Assembly: GCA_009731375.1 (NCBI GenBank)
Contig: BJOX01000238.1
Span: 206,187-259,728, forward strand
DNA: 53,542 nucleotides
From: Paulinella micropora
Taxonomy: Eukaryota > Cercozoa > Imbricatea > Euglyphida
Direction: 5' to 3'
The translations under genes and the position numbers were made by a program. The notes under the pieces are model-generated. The model searched no databases, was not told where the DNA came from, and saw only the letters and a list, made by a program, of their open reading frames with translations. Of the stretch, positions 7,201-14,302 are shown piece after piece (position 1 is the stretch's first letter; every line of letters begins with the position of its first letter).

Positions 7201-9164
7201 TGTAGGCCTTGTGTCTCTGCCTGTTGGGCCTGCAGCTGTTTTTGTAGTTTCTCTATCTCAACCTGTGCTTGCTGTGCCGCCTGCTTGTTGTCAGCCTCCG
7301 TGGCCGCCTTGAGCTTTTTCTCCTGTTCGTCCAGCTTCGTTTGCAATTCCTGTACCTGCTGGGTAAGCTGTCCCTGTTGCTGCTGCCCCGCCTCCAGTTG
7401 CTCTTTGGCTTGGCGCAATTGCTCGCTCAGTCCGCTCACCTTTTGTCTGGCTTCTTTCAACTCCTGTACCTTGCCGGCTCTGTTTGCTTCTAGCAGCTGC
7501 AGCTTCTCTCTCGCTCGGTCCCGTTCCTTCTCGCTGGCACTCGAGCCGACTGCTAGCTGCTGCTTGAGGCGGTTGATCTCTCCTTTATTTTTGAGGTCCT
7601 CGTGCCTCCAGGCCGAGTCTAGCTGCGCCATCTGGTCGGCCGCATTTTGCAAGCCCTGTTCGAGTTCCTGGATTTGCCCGTCCCGGTGGCGGATTTCATC
7701 TGACGCCCAGACTATCACTGGGTCCATTGTAGACGCGACAGGCTCTGCTGCTCGGTCGCCGGGAGGGAAAGGTTCCCCTCCCAGGCCGGTCAGGGCGTGC
7801 TTGTTGTCGCCATCGGCGCCACTAGCGTCGTCGGGCGGGGGCGTAGCGGGCTCGGCCGCCTGGTCACCAGGGGGGAAAGGGTCCCCTCCCAGGCCGGTCA
7901 GGGCGTGCTTGCTGTCGCTCGCTGCTTTGGGCGAGGCAGGCTCGGCCGCCCCGCCGCCAGGGGGGAAAGGGCGCCTCCGGTGCCCAGTGATGTCGTGCTT
8001 GCTGTCGCCCGCTGCTTCGGCCGCGTCGTTAGGTATGGGCGAGGCAGGCTCGGCCGCCCCGCCACCAGGGGGGAAAGGGCGCCTCCGGTGCCCAGTGATG
8101 TCGTACTTGTCCTCGTCGTCGTCGAAGTAATCGATGCGCCCTCCGCGCGGCCGCCGCCCCCCGCCGCCACCACCGCCGCCACCACCGCCTGCGTCCCAGT
8201 TGATTTCGCCCCCGCCGTCGCCGCCGCCTTCGTCCTCGCTGTCGCTACCACCGCCGCGGCCGCGCAGCGACGCGGAGCGCGAGGGCCGTGGCGACACCGA
8301 GGCGGAACGCGAGCGCGGTGGTGGCGGCGAGGCGGAACGCGAGCGCGGTGGTGGCGGCGAGGCGGAACGCGAGCGCGGTGGGGGCGGCGAGGCGGAACGC
8401 GAGCGCGGTGGTGGCGGCGAGGCGGAACGCGAGCGCGGTGGTGGCGGCGAGGCGGAACGCGAGCGCGGTGGGGGCGGCGAGGCGGAACGCGAGCGCGGTG
8501 GTGGCGGCGAGGCGGAACGCGAGCGCGGTGGTGGCGGCGAGGCGGAACGCGAGCGCGGTGGGGGCGGCGAGGCGGAACGCGAGCGCGGTGGTGGCGGCGA
8601 GGCGGAACGCGAGCGCGGTGGTGGCGGCGAGGCGGAACGCGAGCGCGGTGGGGGCGGCGAGGCGGAACGCGAGCGCGGTGGTGGCGGCGAGGCGGAACGC
8701 GAGCGCGGTGGTGGCGGCGAGGCGGAACGCGAGCGCGGTGGGGGCGGCGAGGCGGAACGCGAGCGCGGTGGTGGCGGCGAGGCGGAACGCGAGCGCGGTG
8801 GTGGCGGCGAGGCGGAACGCGAGCGCGGTGGTGGCGGCGAGGCGGAACGCGAGCGCGGTGGTGGCGGCGAGGCGGAACGCGAGCGCGGTGGTGGCGGCGA
8901 GGCGGGGCGCGGCGGGGAGGGCGGTTCCAGGATGCCCAGCGCCTGGTGCAGTTCGGGGTTTACCCACTTCATGATGTCGCGGGTCTTCTGGGCCCTTTGT
9001 TTGTCGGTCTGGCCCGCATAGCCCGTGGGCCCTGCTCGTTTGCCGCGGACAACGGGCTTGTTGTCGACCCAGGACGGCTTGCGTGTTTTGGTCAGCTTGC
9101 GCGACAGGCTCTCCTTGTCTTCCCGGCGCATCCATGGCGCCGTGGTGTAGAAAGAGGGAGGCAT
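4287..9164 (-). CDS. Giant SR/proline-repeat coiled-coil protein (1625 aa)
   Basis: One uninterrupted frame. Residues 1-80 are basic. Residues about 84-300 hold 20 copies of a 10-residue repeat (ASPPPPRSRS), resembling SR-rich phosphorylation arrays. Next come an acidic/glycine linker with 11 consecutive glycines and four copies of a motif TGxxxxPFPPGxxAAEPA. About 1,000 residues of Q/E/K/R/L heptads follow, a long parallel coiled coil. Residues about 1400-1550 form a non-coil helical domain (REYMRAHQERDFLAMQRFALREG), and the end is lysine-rich (GGKKKKKKKQEKR). It is the largest protein in the window and sits between virion genes and the packaging ATPase. A tegument, core-scaffold or fibre role is plausible, with the SR arrays able to bind nucleic acid or be phosphorylated. 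No homologous family is recognised. Long frames on the opposite strand are shadows of its repetitive composition. Confidence 0.75.
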   Translation of the reverse strand: MPPSFYTTAPWMRREDKESLSRKLTKTRKPSWVDNKPVVRGKRAGPTGYAGQTDKQRAQKTRDIMKWVNPELHQALGILEPPSPPRPASPPPPRSRSASPPPPRSRSASPPPPRSRSASPPPPRSRSASPPPPRSRSASPPPPRSRSASPPPPRSRSASPPPPRSRSASPPPPRSRSASPPPPRSRSASPPPPRSRSASPPPPRSRSASPPPPRSRSASPPPPRSRSASPPPPRSRSASPPPPRSRSASPPPPRSRSASPPPPRSRSASPPPPRSRSASPPPPRSRSASVSPRPSRSASLRGRGGGSDSEDEGGGDGGGEINWDAGGGGGGGGGGGRRPRGGRIDYFDDDEDKYDITGHRRRPFPPGGGAAEPASPIPNDAAEAAGDSKHDITGHRRRPFPPGGGAAEPASPKAASDSKHALTGLGGDPFPPGDQAAEPATPPPDDASGADGDNKHALTGLGGEPFPPGDRAAEPVASTMDPVIVWASDEIRHRDGQIQELEQGLQNAADQMAQLDSAWRHEDLKNKGEINRLKQQLAVGSSASEKERDRAREKLQLLEANRAGKVQELKEARQKVSGLSEQLRQAKEQLEAGQQQQGQLTQQVQELQTKLDEQEKKLKAATEADNKQAAQQAQVEIEKLQKQLQAQQAETQGLQQRLQEQVRQADEKLQRALVAKDAGQEARAREAKQQWEKRLAQANEEAKKQRDERDAQEAAHAAVLAEVARLEAEHKQEFENTVAGLNSKVASLNDELRGARERAQALELEKKQKEQQRQRAETEKLRLLELNQRLQKTLDNNKTTFLRKLTEAKEQAGTVIGQIRQEHKQLDQEREQRLIAISQQLQNKAASVEQRERLINQAAQEMQARQQELARKEQNIVDVQQQVQEWYDRAATENQEFKQAAASAEADKQAVQADMQQLQAEHGQTKQALAQAQTEAAALETEVQRIRDEAKTDKERHDQTEQLLEQYRLRLGDVQRELDRTNKEKAELGSANQDLVAELHRAQKEVATTSEDAARLDRKRIAQARAAQAALTKLKQQIREQDAKIEERDQQINLAEGERKKAEEEVRAAQETANDERQKAALIRERIKRLENGHEESMAEATEAYLASEDKVAELAKKLSAQKGQVTKLKRQAEAAEQALRDAEMEHSRREERSADETKRATKLANLRRTLYEKAKARLDEQVQQQQAAEKQLQESQLHTSQLETELSSKDQRIADLLQRSKAQEEMLRSVQEKEEAAVEQLNRLQQGSGAVETKLKELEKERDEKQAKIRELETALLEKDAFIDSGIVERHRAAEQLDKQDNMIAESLTAMHEMEEQLAEKDAEIEKMRKAYNRLVGQKNKAVLQASKTDSKKLKEAQKRADDMGKKKGLLQREVKRLGSLLSAATAKVTSVVSAVVGGGDQGEVERMRGEMEELRKRAEAAEKKAQESEAKLKNYAEPLREYMRAHQERDFLAMQRFALREGLGAAGIKKDNIHDEELVNRALAIHVTSYLNNNLRAAVDRLAGNRRYNTVEERMLAAGTELANSFAAHKEVMGNGLDDGKVMAEFTSQVRDRVARELSTGERPAAEQQEEEEPTAPRPSKRARTGKEEVAEDQGEAPPDDEGGKKKKKKKQEKRASRRHKPY
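7730..8120 (-). repeat. Four-copy degenerate protein repeat inside the giant protein
   Basis: Four units of about 30-40 residues share K(H/Y)(D/A)(I/L)TG....PFPPG..AAEPA. The first two have TGHRRRPFPPGGG, the last two TGLGG(D/E)PFPPGD, so two pair duplications are implied. Confidence 0.75.
8301..8900 (-). repeat. 30-bp coding tandem repeat, 20 copies
   Basis: Twenty exact-length 30-base units begin at 8301 and end at 8900, each containing GGCGGAACGC followed by GAGCGCGGTG on the plus strand. Units 3, 6, 9, 12 and 15 carry the variant GGGG where the others have GTGG, which gives a 90-base higher-order period; units 16-20 lack the variant. All differences are silent, so the ten-residue repeat is unchanged. 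Confidence 0.95.
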
Positions 9165-9235
9165 CCCTTTTTACAAAACTAGCACCGACAATAAAAAAAA
9201 ATTAATTGCCGCTCAACTACATATGAAAAACGGCC
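9165..9235. promoter_or_regulatory. Divergent promoter, giant protein / packaging ATPase
   Basis: This 71-base spacer separates two divergent starts. Its centre is an A/T-only run (AATAAAAAAAAATTAATT) flanked by GC-richer sequence on both sides. It could serve both genes. Confidence 0.4.
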
Positions 9236-10737
9236 ATGGACGACAATGCCGGCCCGGTGGGCGCCCTGCCAGCGCCAAACGACGCGGAGGAAGAAGAACC
9301 GATCGAGGAAAAGATAGACGAGTACATCCAGAAACAAAAGGAGAAGAAGTCCAAAAAGAAAAAGAAGAAGGACGAGAAGGAAGAAGAACAGCTGCCGGAG
9401 GACCCGGAACAGCTCTCGCGCAACGTCGAGTACTTCTACCCCAAGGACCCGACGGCCGGCCAGCTTTTCGTGCTGGTTGGGAAAAGCGAACGAGGCAAGA
9501 CCCACTTCTTGCGCTGGTTACTGTACTCGATGTGCCTCCGCAAAAAGGGAGCGTTCCAGTTCGGGCTCGTCATGGTTCGCACCAAGTTTAAACACTCCTA
9601 TCGCTTCCACTGGGCTTCGGAGCAGCACGTGCGGGTGTACGAAGGCTTCAACAAGGAAGTGCTTGTGCAGTACGTTGACAACTTGAAACGACGCTACCAA
9701 CAGCAAGGATATTTAGAACCAAGTTTCCTCGTCTTCGATGATTTGGTTGGTATCTTGAACACGCAGGACGGCTGGATGAGCAACTTTATCGGGACTTACA
9801 GGTGATTTTACTGCGACATGCAGTGTTGTATTAACTCTTTCTGTGATTTTTGTGCAGGCATTACAATATTTCAATTTTTGTGGCTGTCCAGTACCTGACC
9901 GGCCGCCAGAGCGTAAGTCACTGTCACGCGCTTATGAAATTTAGACTTGGTTTGTCTGTTCAGGTTTCTCCGATCATGCGCGAACAGACGTCCTACACGA
10001 TCATGTTCCTGAGCAAGAACCACAAGACACTGAATTCGTTATGGGAGAACTACGGGCAAATGATGGACAAGAAGTCGTTTTTCCGGCACTTGGCCCAGGC
10101 CACGGACCCCGAAGTGACAGGCACCAAGCACGCGTGCGTGGTCTACAGCGAACGAGTAGACAAGCTCGAACACAACTACATGTCGTGGCTGGCCCCTGCC
10201 ACTCTCCCGGACGGGGAGGTCATGCTCAAGGGCCCCGACAAGCCCAAGGAACCGAGCAAGGACGAGCTCACCAAGGAACTGCGCTTGGCCCAGCTCGCGT
10301 GGCGCGCGCCGAGCTGGGTGCCCAAGAACCTGAACCTGTCGCGCGGAGACCACGCGGCCCTGCAGAAAATGATGCACTACGCCGACGCGGCCAAGAGCCG
10401 CCTGCGCAAGGGCAAGAGCCTGGCGCAGAAGGACAAGCAACAGCTGCGGGAGATGGTGGCGTTCGGCCGGGACGCGGAGGCCGCCGCCGAGGCGCGCTGG
10501 CGCGAGCAACAGGTGCCGCCGCCGCGGCCCCCGAGGTACGGTTACGTCTACGCCAACGACCCGAACCACCGCATGCACCCGTACCGCACGCCCAGCATGG
10601 TGAGGCGCGTCGACCAGCGGCCGGCGCTCGGCCTGCCGCCCGTCCCAGGCCCTTCGGGCGCTTTCGTGACCCCGCTAGTGAGAAGGCCGGGCCGGCCGGC
10701 CCCGCCGGACCACCTGCGGCGCCGCCTCTCGATTTAA
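9236..10737 (+). CDS. A32/FtsK-type genome-packaging ATPase, join(9236..9801,9858..9912,9964..10737)
   Basis: DNA-packaging P-loop ATPase of the A32 type, expected to pump the genome into capsids. The spliced product is 464 residues. Residues 1-60 are an acidic and lysine-rich extension. Walker A is LVGKSERGKTHF at about 79-90, and Walker B is FLVFDDLVG at about 165-173. After splicing, YRHYNISIFVAVQYLTGRQSVSPIMREQTS gives the conserved Q-containing sensor region and the arginine segment; this string is broken by stops or inserts without splicing. The C-terminal 150 residues are basic and proline-rich. Introns of 56 and 51 bases have GT-AG ends. It is divergent from the giant protein gene, and the F-box-like gene starts 36 bases after its stop. 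The coordinates span both introns. Confidence 0.8.
9802..9857 (+). other. Intron 1 of the packaging ATPase (56 bases)
   Basis: The donor follows ACTTACAG as GTGATT. The acceptor is a T-rich tract ending TTTTTGTGCAG. Removal is needed because the upstream frame meets a stop at 9803-9805. It splits an arginine codon (AG/G), joining TY to RHYNISIF. Confidence 0.8.
9913..9963 (+). other. Intron 2 of the packaging ATPase (51 bases)
   Basis: The donor is GTAAGT, a perfect 5' splice consensus. The acceptor is TTTGTCTGTTCAG. The length is a multiple of three and contains no stop, so retention would insert 17 residues. Its removal restores the spacing seen in A32-type ATPases between the sensor glutamine and the following arginine, so splicing is favoured. 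Confidence 0.65.
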
Positions 10738-10743
10738 TCTTAT

Positions 10744-10768
10744 GACCCCCCTCTTTTTAAGTGAAAGA
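10744..10768 (+). promoter_or_regulatory. Inverted repeat before the F-box-like gene
   Basis: CCCTCTT...AAGAGGG-type arms (CCCTCTTTTTAAGTG followed by AAAGAGGG) flank a TTTAA core and end a few bases before the ATG at 10774. It may be a promoter element or a hairpin that ends the ATPase transcript. Confidence 0.4.
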
Positions 10769-10773
10769 GGGAC

Positions 10774-11364
10774 ATGCTAGACCGGCTCCCAAGTGACCTG
10801 GTGACAGAAGTCCTGGCCTGGCTCGGCCCGGGCGAACAGGCGCGCTCGGTGGCCTACCTCCGGCGCTACACGAACTGCTTCATCCGCCCCAGGCCACGGA
10901 AGCGGCGCAAGGCTGTGGCTGAAGCGCACACAGAGTTCGAGGGCCTGCGCCGCCTGCTCAACACGACTTTTTCCTTCAAGATCAAGAACTTCAACATGCT
11001 GCTGGCCCGCGTGGAAAAGAAAGCAGACAAGATCTGCTTCGAGTGCCTGTCTGCGATCTACTCACAGAACCTGTGCACCGAACACTTCTGCGCCAAGCAC
11101 CGCCGTGAACTGGTGACACTCCCGGAGGCCGTCAGGGCGCTGGGCCGGACTTCTTACCCTGCCAGACGGAACAGGCGCGAACAAACGGTCGTGCTGGCCT
11201 ATGTGCCAACGTTTCACTTCCTAGAGGCGTACCGGCACACCGGCTGGGAGGTAGTGCAGCGAAACAAGTGGGAGCGCTTCCTGTGGCGGACCGGGGCGTT
11301 CGAGACCGGCCTGCTCTTTCTGCCTCGTTTCAATGCTAGCCTTTATTATACAACACACGACTAA
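10774..11364 (+). CDS. F-box-like protein with Cys/His cluster
   Basis: Product of 196 residues. Residues 2-40 (LDRLPSDLVTEVLAWLGPGEQ...) match the start of F-box domains: LP, then a leucine-rich amphipathic helix, then an aromatic/arginine segment. Residues about 87-112 hold a cysteine/histidine cluster (CFECLSAIYSQNLCTEHFC) that could bind zinc. The remainder is basic and aromatic. F-box proteins recruit substrates to SCF ubiquitin ligases, and several large DNA viruses encode them. Its stop lies two bases from the stop of the convergent gene at 11366. The F-box call rests on a short motif, and a nuclease or plain zinc-binding protein is possible. Confidence 0.5.
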   Translation: MLDRLPSDLVTEVLAWLGPGEQARSVAYLRRYTNCFIRPRPRKRRKAVAEAHTEFEGLRRLLNTTFSFKIKNFNMLLARVEKKADKICFECLSAIYSQNLCTEHFCAKHRRELVTLPEAVRALGRTSYPARRNRREQTVVLAYVPTFHFLEAYRHTGWEVVQRNKWERFLWRTGAFETGLLFLPRFNASLYYTTHD

Positions 11365-11365
11365 T

Positions 11366-12028
11366 TTAAAAAAACTTGTGTATGTAACCTTCAGACAAAT
11401 CGACCCAACCTTCTTCGTCATGCTGTCCTTGATCTGTAAGTGGCTCTTCTTCGCTCCCGCTGAACTCGTATTCGGGCAGGGGCGACAGCAGCGGTCCCCA
11501 TGTCTCAATTTCGGCCAGGACCGCAATTGTAGTCTGTGCCTCGTTCGCAGCCGGGAGGAGGGTTTCTGTTGTGTCTGGTCCCACCTCAGCCAAAATTGCC
11601 GAAGCATCGACGACGCTTTGGCCATCGCGCGTGAGAGCGGGGATGACTTCTACAAGGGGTTTATCTCGCGGCCGGAGGACTGTCCCAGGGGCTGATCGCG
11701 TTTTGCGGCCAAAATCGTGCACCAGTGAAGCAACGATGTCTGCGGTCACCTGCGGTTTTGCAACCCACGTCCCGTCCTTGCGCCCTCCGCGGTTCTTGAA
11801 GACATGTCGTTGTGCGCTTTCTTTTTTGTACGGCCAGAGCTCAAAGTGTCTTTTTACACGGGCCGCACAGCGGTTGCGGTCCCAGCCATATTTCTGGTGG
11901 ACGGCGTCCACCAGCGAAATTTCTCCAAAGGGCGTGGTCCTGATGGTCGTCATGTTTTTGACTTCTTGTCTTCGCTTCGAGACAAGTTCTGCGCTGGTCA
12001 CGCTAGGTAAAAAAGTAACCGACGGCAC
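11366..12028 (-). CDS. Unknown protein with acidic C-terminal tail
   Basis: A frame of 220 residues. An internal ATG at 11953 (MTTIRTTPFGEISLVDAV) is an equally possible start and would remove 25 residues. The N-terminal part is basic (KYGWDRNRCAARVKRHFELWPYKKE) and could be a small helix-turn-helix-like or DNA-contacting unit. The last 60 residues are acidic (EFSGSEEEPLTDQGQHDEEGW). A GATTTAAATC palindrome lies 51 bases before the upstream ATG, which supports that start and groups the gene with the recombinase, VLTF3-like and SSB genes. No family is recognised; a transcriptional regulator is possible. Confidence 0.5.
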   Translation of the reverse strand: MPSVTFLPSVTSAELVSKRRQEVKNMTTIRTTPFGEISLVDAVHQKYGWDRNRCAARVKRHFELWPYKKESAQRHVFKNRGGRKDGTWVAKPQVTADIVASLVHDFGRKTRSAPGTVLRPRDKPLVEVIPALTRDGQSVVDASAILAEVGPDTTETLLPAANEAQTTIAVLAEIETWGPLLSPLPEYEFSGSEEEPLTDQGQHDEEGWVDLSEGYIHKFF

Positions 12029-12078
12029 GCGGAGAAACGGCTTTCTAGAAAGATCTATTTACCCGACCGGGACCACTC

Positions 12079-12088
12079 GATTTAAATC
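12079..12088. promoter_or_regulatory. GATTTAAATC promoter palindrome
   Basis: A perfect 10-base palindrome overlapping the stop codon of the recombinase gene and placed 51 bases before the ATG at 12028 (minus strand). Confidence 0.6.
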
Positions 12089-14253
12089 AGCTCAGCAAAC
12101 ATTGTGCTCAATTGTTCCGGCGGCGCCGACCTGTCCAGCAGGTCGCTGACTAGGCTGGCGAAACGGGTGGCCGGGGCGGCCGGGAAAGTGTGCTGGTGCG
12201 GCCCGCGCCAGAACGCCGGGTCCTTCAGCCTGGCCAGGTTCTCCGCCTTGTGCAGGTTAAAAAAGGCGACAGCTCTCCTTTTCAAGGCCTCGTGCTTGGT
12301 CTCGTGCTCGGCCGCGGCCGGCGGTGGCGGCGGCGCGGGCCGTGGCAGAGCGCCCAGCGCCTCCCGGTACTGGGCCGCCAGCCTGCTCGACTGCAGCATC
12401 AGGTCCTGGATCAGTTTCTTGACGTTCACGTCCGTCACCGTGTCGAGCAGCGGGGTCTCGCGCCGCACAAGAAACACCGTTTGATAGAAAAGCTGCGAGT
12501 TCAGGTCCTGATTCGCGTGCGCCAACACTCGGCTCAAAAACAGCGGCCTGCTGACCAAGGAGCCTTCGCCATACAACGCATAGGCCACTTCACCGTAGAG
12601 TGCACGGAGCAGGTGTTTGTTGCCCAAGGGCTTGTCTTTTTTGCCAGTAAAGTCTGAGTAGTGCTTCATGAGGTAGTCAAAGCATCGTTCTAGGCCTGCT
12701 CCGTTCAGCACGGTCATGGCCTCGGCGTTGCCTAGCGCGGCCACTGCGCTCGTGCCGGCGGGCCGGTCCAGGACGCGCTTCGCCCAGGCGGAGACGGCGG
12801 CCGTCTTTTGCTTCTTCTTCTTGGGCTGCTGCGGCGGCGGCAGGTCGGCGGCCGAAGTGTAGTCGGACGGCGGGCGGTCGGCCGGCTTGAGTTTCTGGCC
12901 GCCCGAGTTGAGTGCGCGGTACTCGAGGTGTCTGTCTATGAGCGCGCGCATGTGCCTAAAGATCTGCAGGATGCCGTTGGTGTCGGCAGTCAGCAGACCA
13001 ATCGGTTTGGGCACGGCCGCCAGCGTCCATTCTCCGCTGTCGTCCTCCGGTGGGTCGTAGGTCAGCCAGCCCTTCTTGGCTTGGCCTCGCTGTGAGACGT
13101 GGCGGCTGAGCGCGATGCTGGAGAAGACCCTTTCCTGTTGCTGCTTTTCGTCCAGCGCTTCCAAGTCAGAAAACTTGACTACCTCGACCCCTCGCATGCC
13201 CAGCGCGGCCATCAGGAAAACCGCCTCCAGCCCCCACAAGGGCCTGTCCGGCGCGGGCAGAAAAGGCGAGTCAGGGGCCTGGTGCACGCCCGCGCTCTCC
13301 GCCAGCAGGGCCTGATACAGCGAGTCGAGCCAAGCCAGCCAGGTCTCCTCGTGGATGGCGTGTTGGTGCTCCATCTTTTCGGTCCGGTTTTCTTTCGTTC
13401 TTTTCGCCGTGCCGGCGCTCATGTTCGGGTCGCTGAACAACCCGTTCTGCAGCACGAAGCGCGCGACCTCCAGCCCAAAGGGGGTCTGCAGGTTGCCCTT
13501 GGCGTCCTCGCCACCGAGCAGCCACTGCCTGAATTCAGTGTAGCTCTGGTGCCTGGTCTTGGCGCCGGGAGCTACCGCGTCCACCAGGTCATTGAGCACT
13601 TTCGCGTAGCTAAGGACGTCGTCGGGGTAGCGCAAGAACATCCGGCAGTGCGCGAGCAGGCAGTCACGGAGCGGTTTCGTGTTGCCGTCGCAGCCTTCGA
13701 CCGAGCCCTCGTGCGGGCCGTAGAGGGCCTGCCTGAACGTCAGTTCGCCGCCCTCCCAGTCGTCGCCGGTGGGCAGCCGGCGGAGGTCGTCGCTCACCCG
13801 AAAGGCCGCGCGCCCTCCTTCGTTCGAGGTGAAAAAGGACCCAGAGCCCTGCAAGCCCGTGTGGGTCTTCCGGAGGAAATCGCCCACCCGCATCTTGCTG
13901 TTCTTGGGAAAGATAAAGTAGTCGCCCCAGTGCTCCGTCCAAAACTCGATAATTCCCTCCAGCTCGGCCGAGCGCTCGAAGCGCGACGCGTCCACCCCGA
14001 GCGCGGACAGGCGGACCCTGCCCAGCAGCGCCTGGTACTGCTTGGCCGAGAGCTTCACGAGCTTGTCGAGGCCCGCCACAAACGACGCCCGGTACTTGCG
14101 CCAGACAGTGGCAGTAAATTTGACGGCCGGCAGCCCTTGGGCTAAGGGAACTCCGGCCTTCTTGCCCCACGCGGCGAGCTCGCCGTGGCCCGGCGCCACT
14201 TTGACGTCCGGCTTCGCGATCTCTTTCCGCTCCGTGGCGTGCAGCGTGTCCAT
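12082..14253 (-). CDS. Tyrosine recombinase resembling telomere resolvases (723 aa)
   Basis: The catalytic set of tyrosine recombinases can be traced in order: R354 in GMRGVEVVKF, K393/K394 in the hairpin QRGQAKKGWL, H547-x-x-R550 in NKHLLRALYG, H579 in RVLAHANQDL, and Y590 in SQLFYQTVF. Large size, a long N-terminal region (about 340 residues) and a C-terminal extension of about 130 residues after the tyrosine are more like protelomerases (TelK/TelN, about 630-640 residues) than ordinary integrases (300-450). Protelomerases cut and reseal inverted repeats into hairpin DNA ends. The role here could be forming hairpin genome ends, resolving concatemers or integrating into the host. GATTTAAATC lies 62 bases before the start. 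The recombinase superfamily is fairly sure; the resolvase subfamily is an inference. Confidence 0.62.
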   Translation of the reverse strand: MDTLHATERKEIAKPDVKVAPGHGELAAWGKKAGVPLAQGLPAVKFTATVWRKYRASFVAGLDKLVKLSAKQYQALLGRVRLSALGVDASRFERSAELEGIIEFWTEHWGDYFIFPKNSKMRVGDFLRKTHTGLQGSGSFFTSNEGGRAAFRVSDDLRRLPTGDDWEGGELTFRQALYGPHEGSVEGCDGNTKPLRDCLLAHCRMFLRYPDDVLSYAKVLNDLVDAVAPGAKTRHQSYTEFRQWLLGGEDAKGNLQTPFGLEVARFVLQNGLFSDPNMSAGTAKRTKENRTEKMEHQHAIHEETWLAWLDSLYQALLAESAGVHQAPDSPFLPAPDRPLWGLEAVFLMAALGMRGVEVVKFSDLEALDEKQQQERVFSSIALSRHVSQRGQAKKGWLTYDPPEDDSGEWTLAAVPKPIGLLTADTNGILQIFRHMRALIDRHLEYRALNSGGQKLKPADRPPSDYTSAADLPPPQQPKKKKQKTAAVSAWAKRVLDRPAGTSAVAALGNAEAMTVLNGAGLERCFDYLMKHYSDFTGKKDKPLGNKHLLRALYGEVAYALYGEGSLVSRPLFLSRVLAHANQDLNSQLFYQTVFLVRRETPLLDTVTDVNVKKLIQDLMLQSSRLAAQYREALGALPRPAPPPPPAAAEHETKHEALKRRAVAFFNLHKAENLARLKDPAFWRGPHQHTFPAAPATRFASLVSDLLDRSAPPEQLSTMFAELI

Positions 14254-14302
14254 CGTGTTTTCTGTTAATATTTTGGCTACCCTCTTTTTTTTTACTCAGT
14301 GA

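Noticed and set aside
4912-8130. 1072-codon plus-strand frame opposite the giant gene
   Set aside because: It is the complement of glutamine/glutamate-rich heptads, giving Ser/Cys-rich nonsense; the minus-strand frame has coiled-coil structure and both termini.
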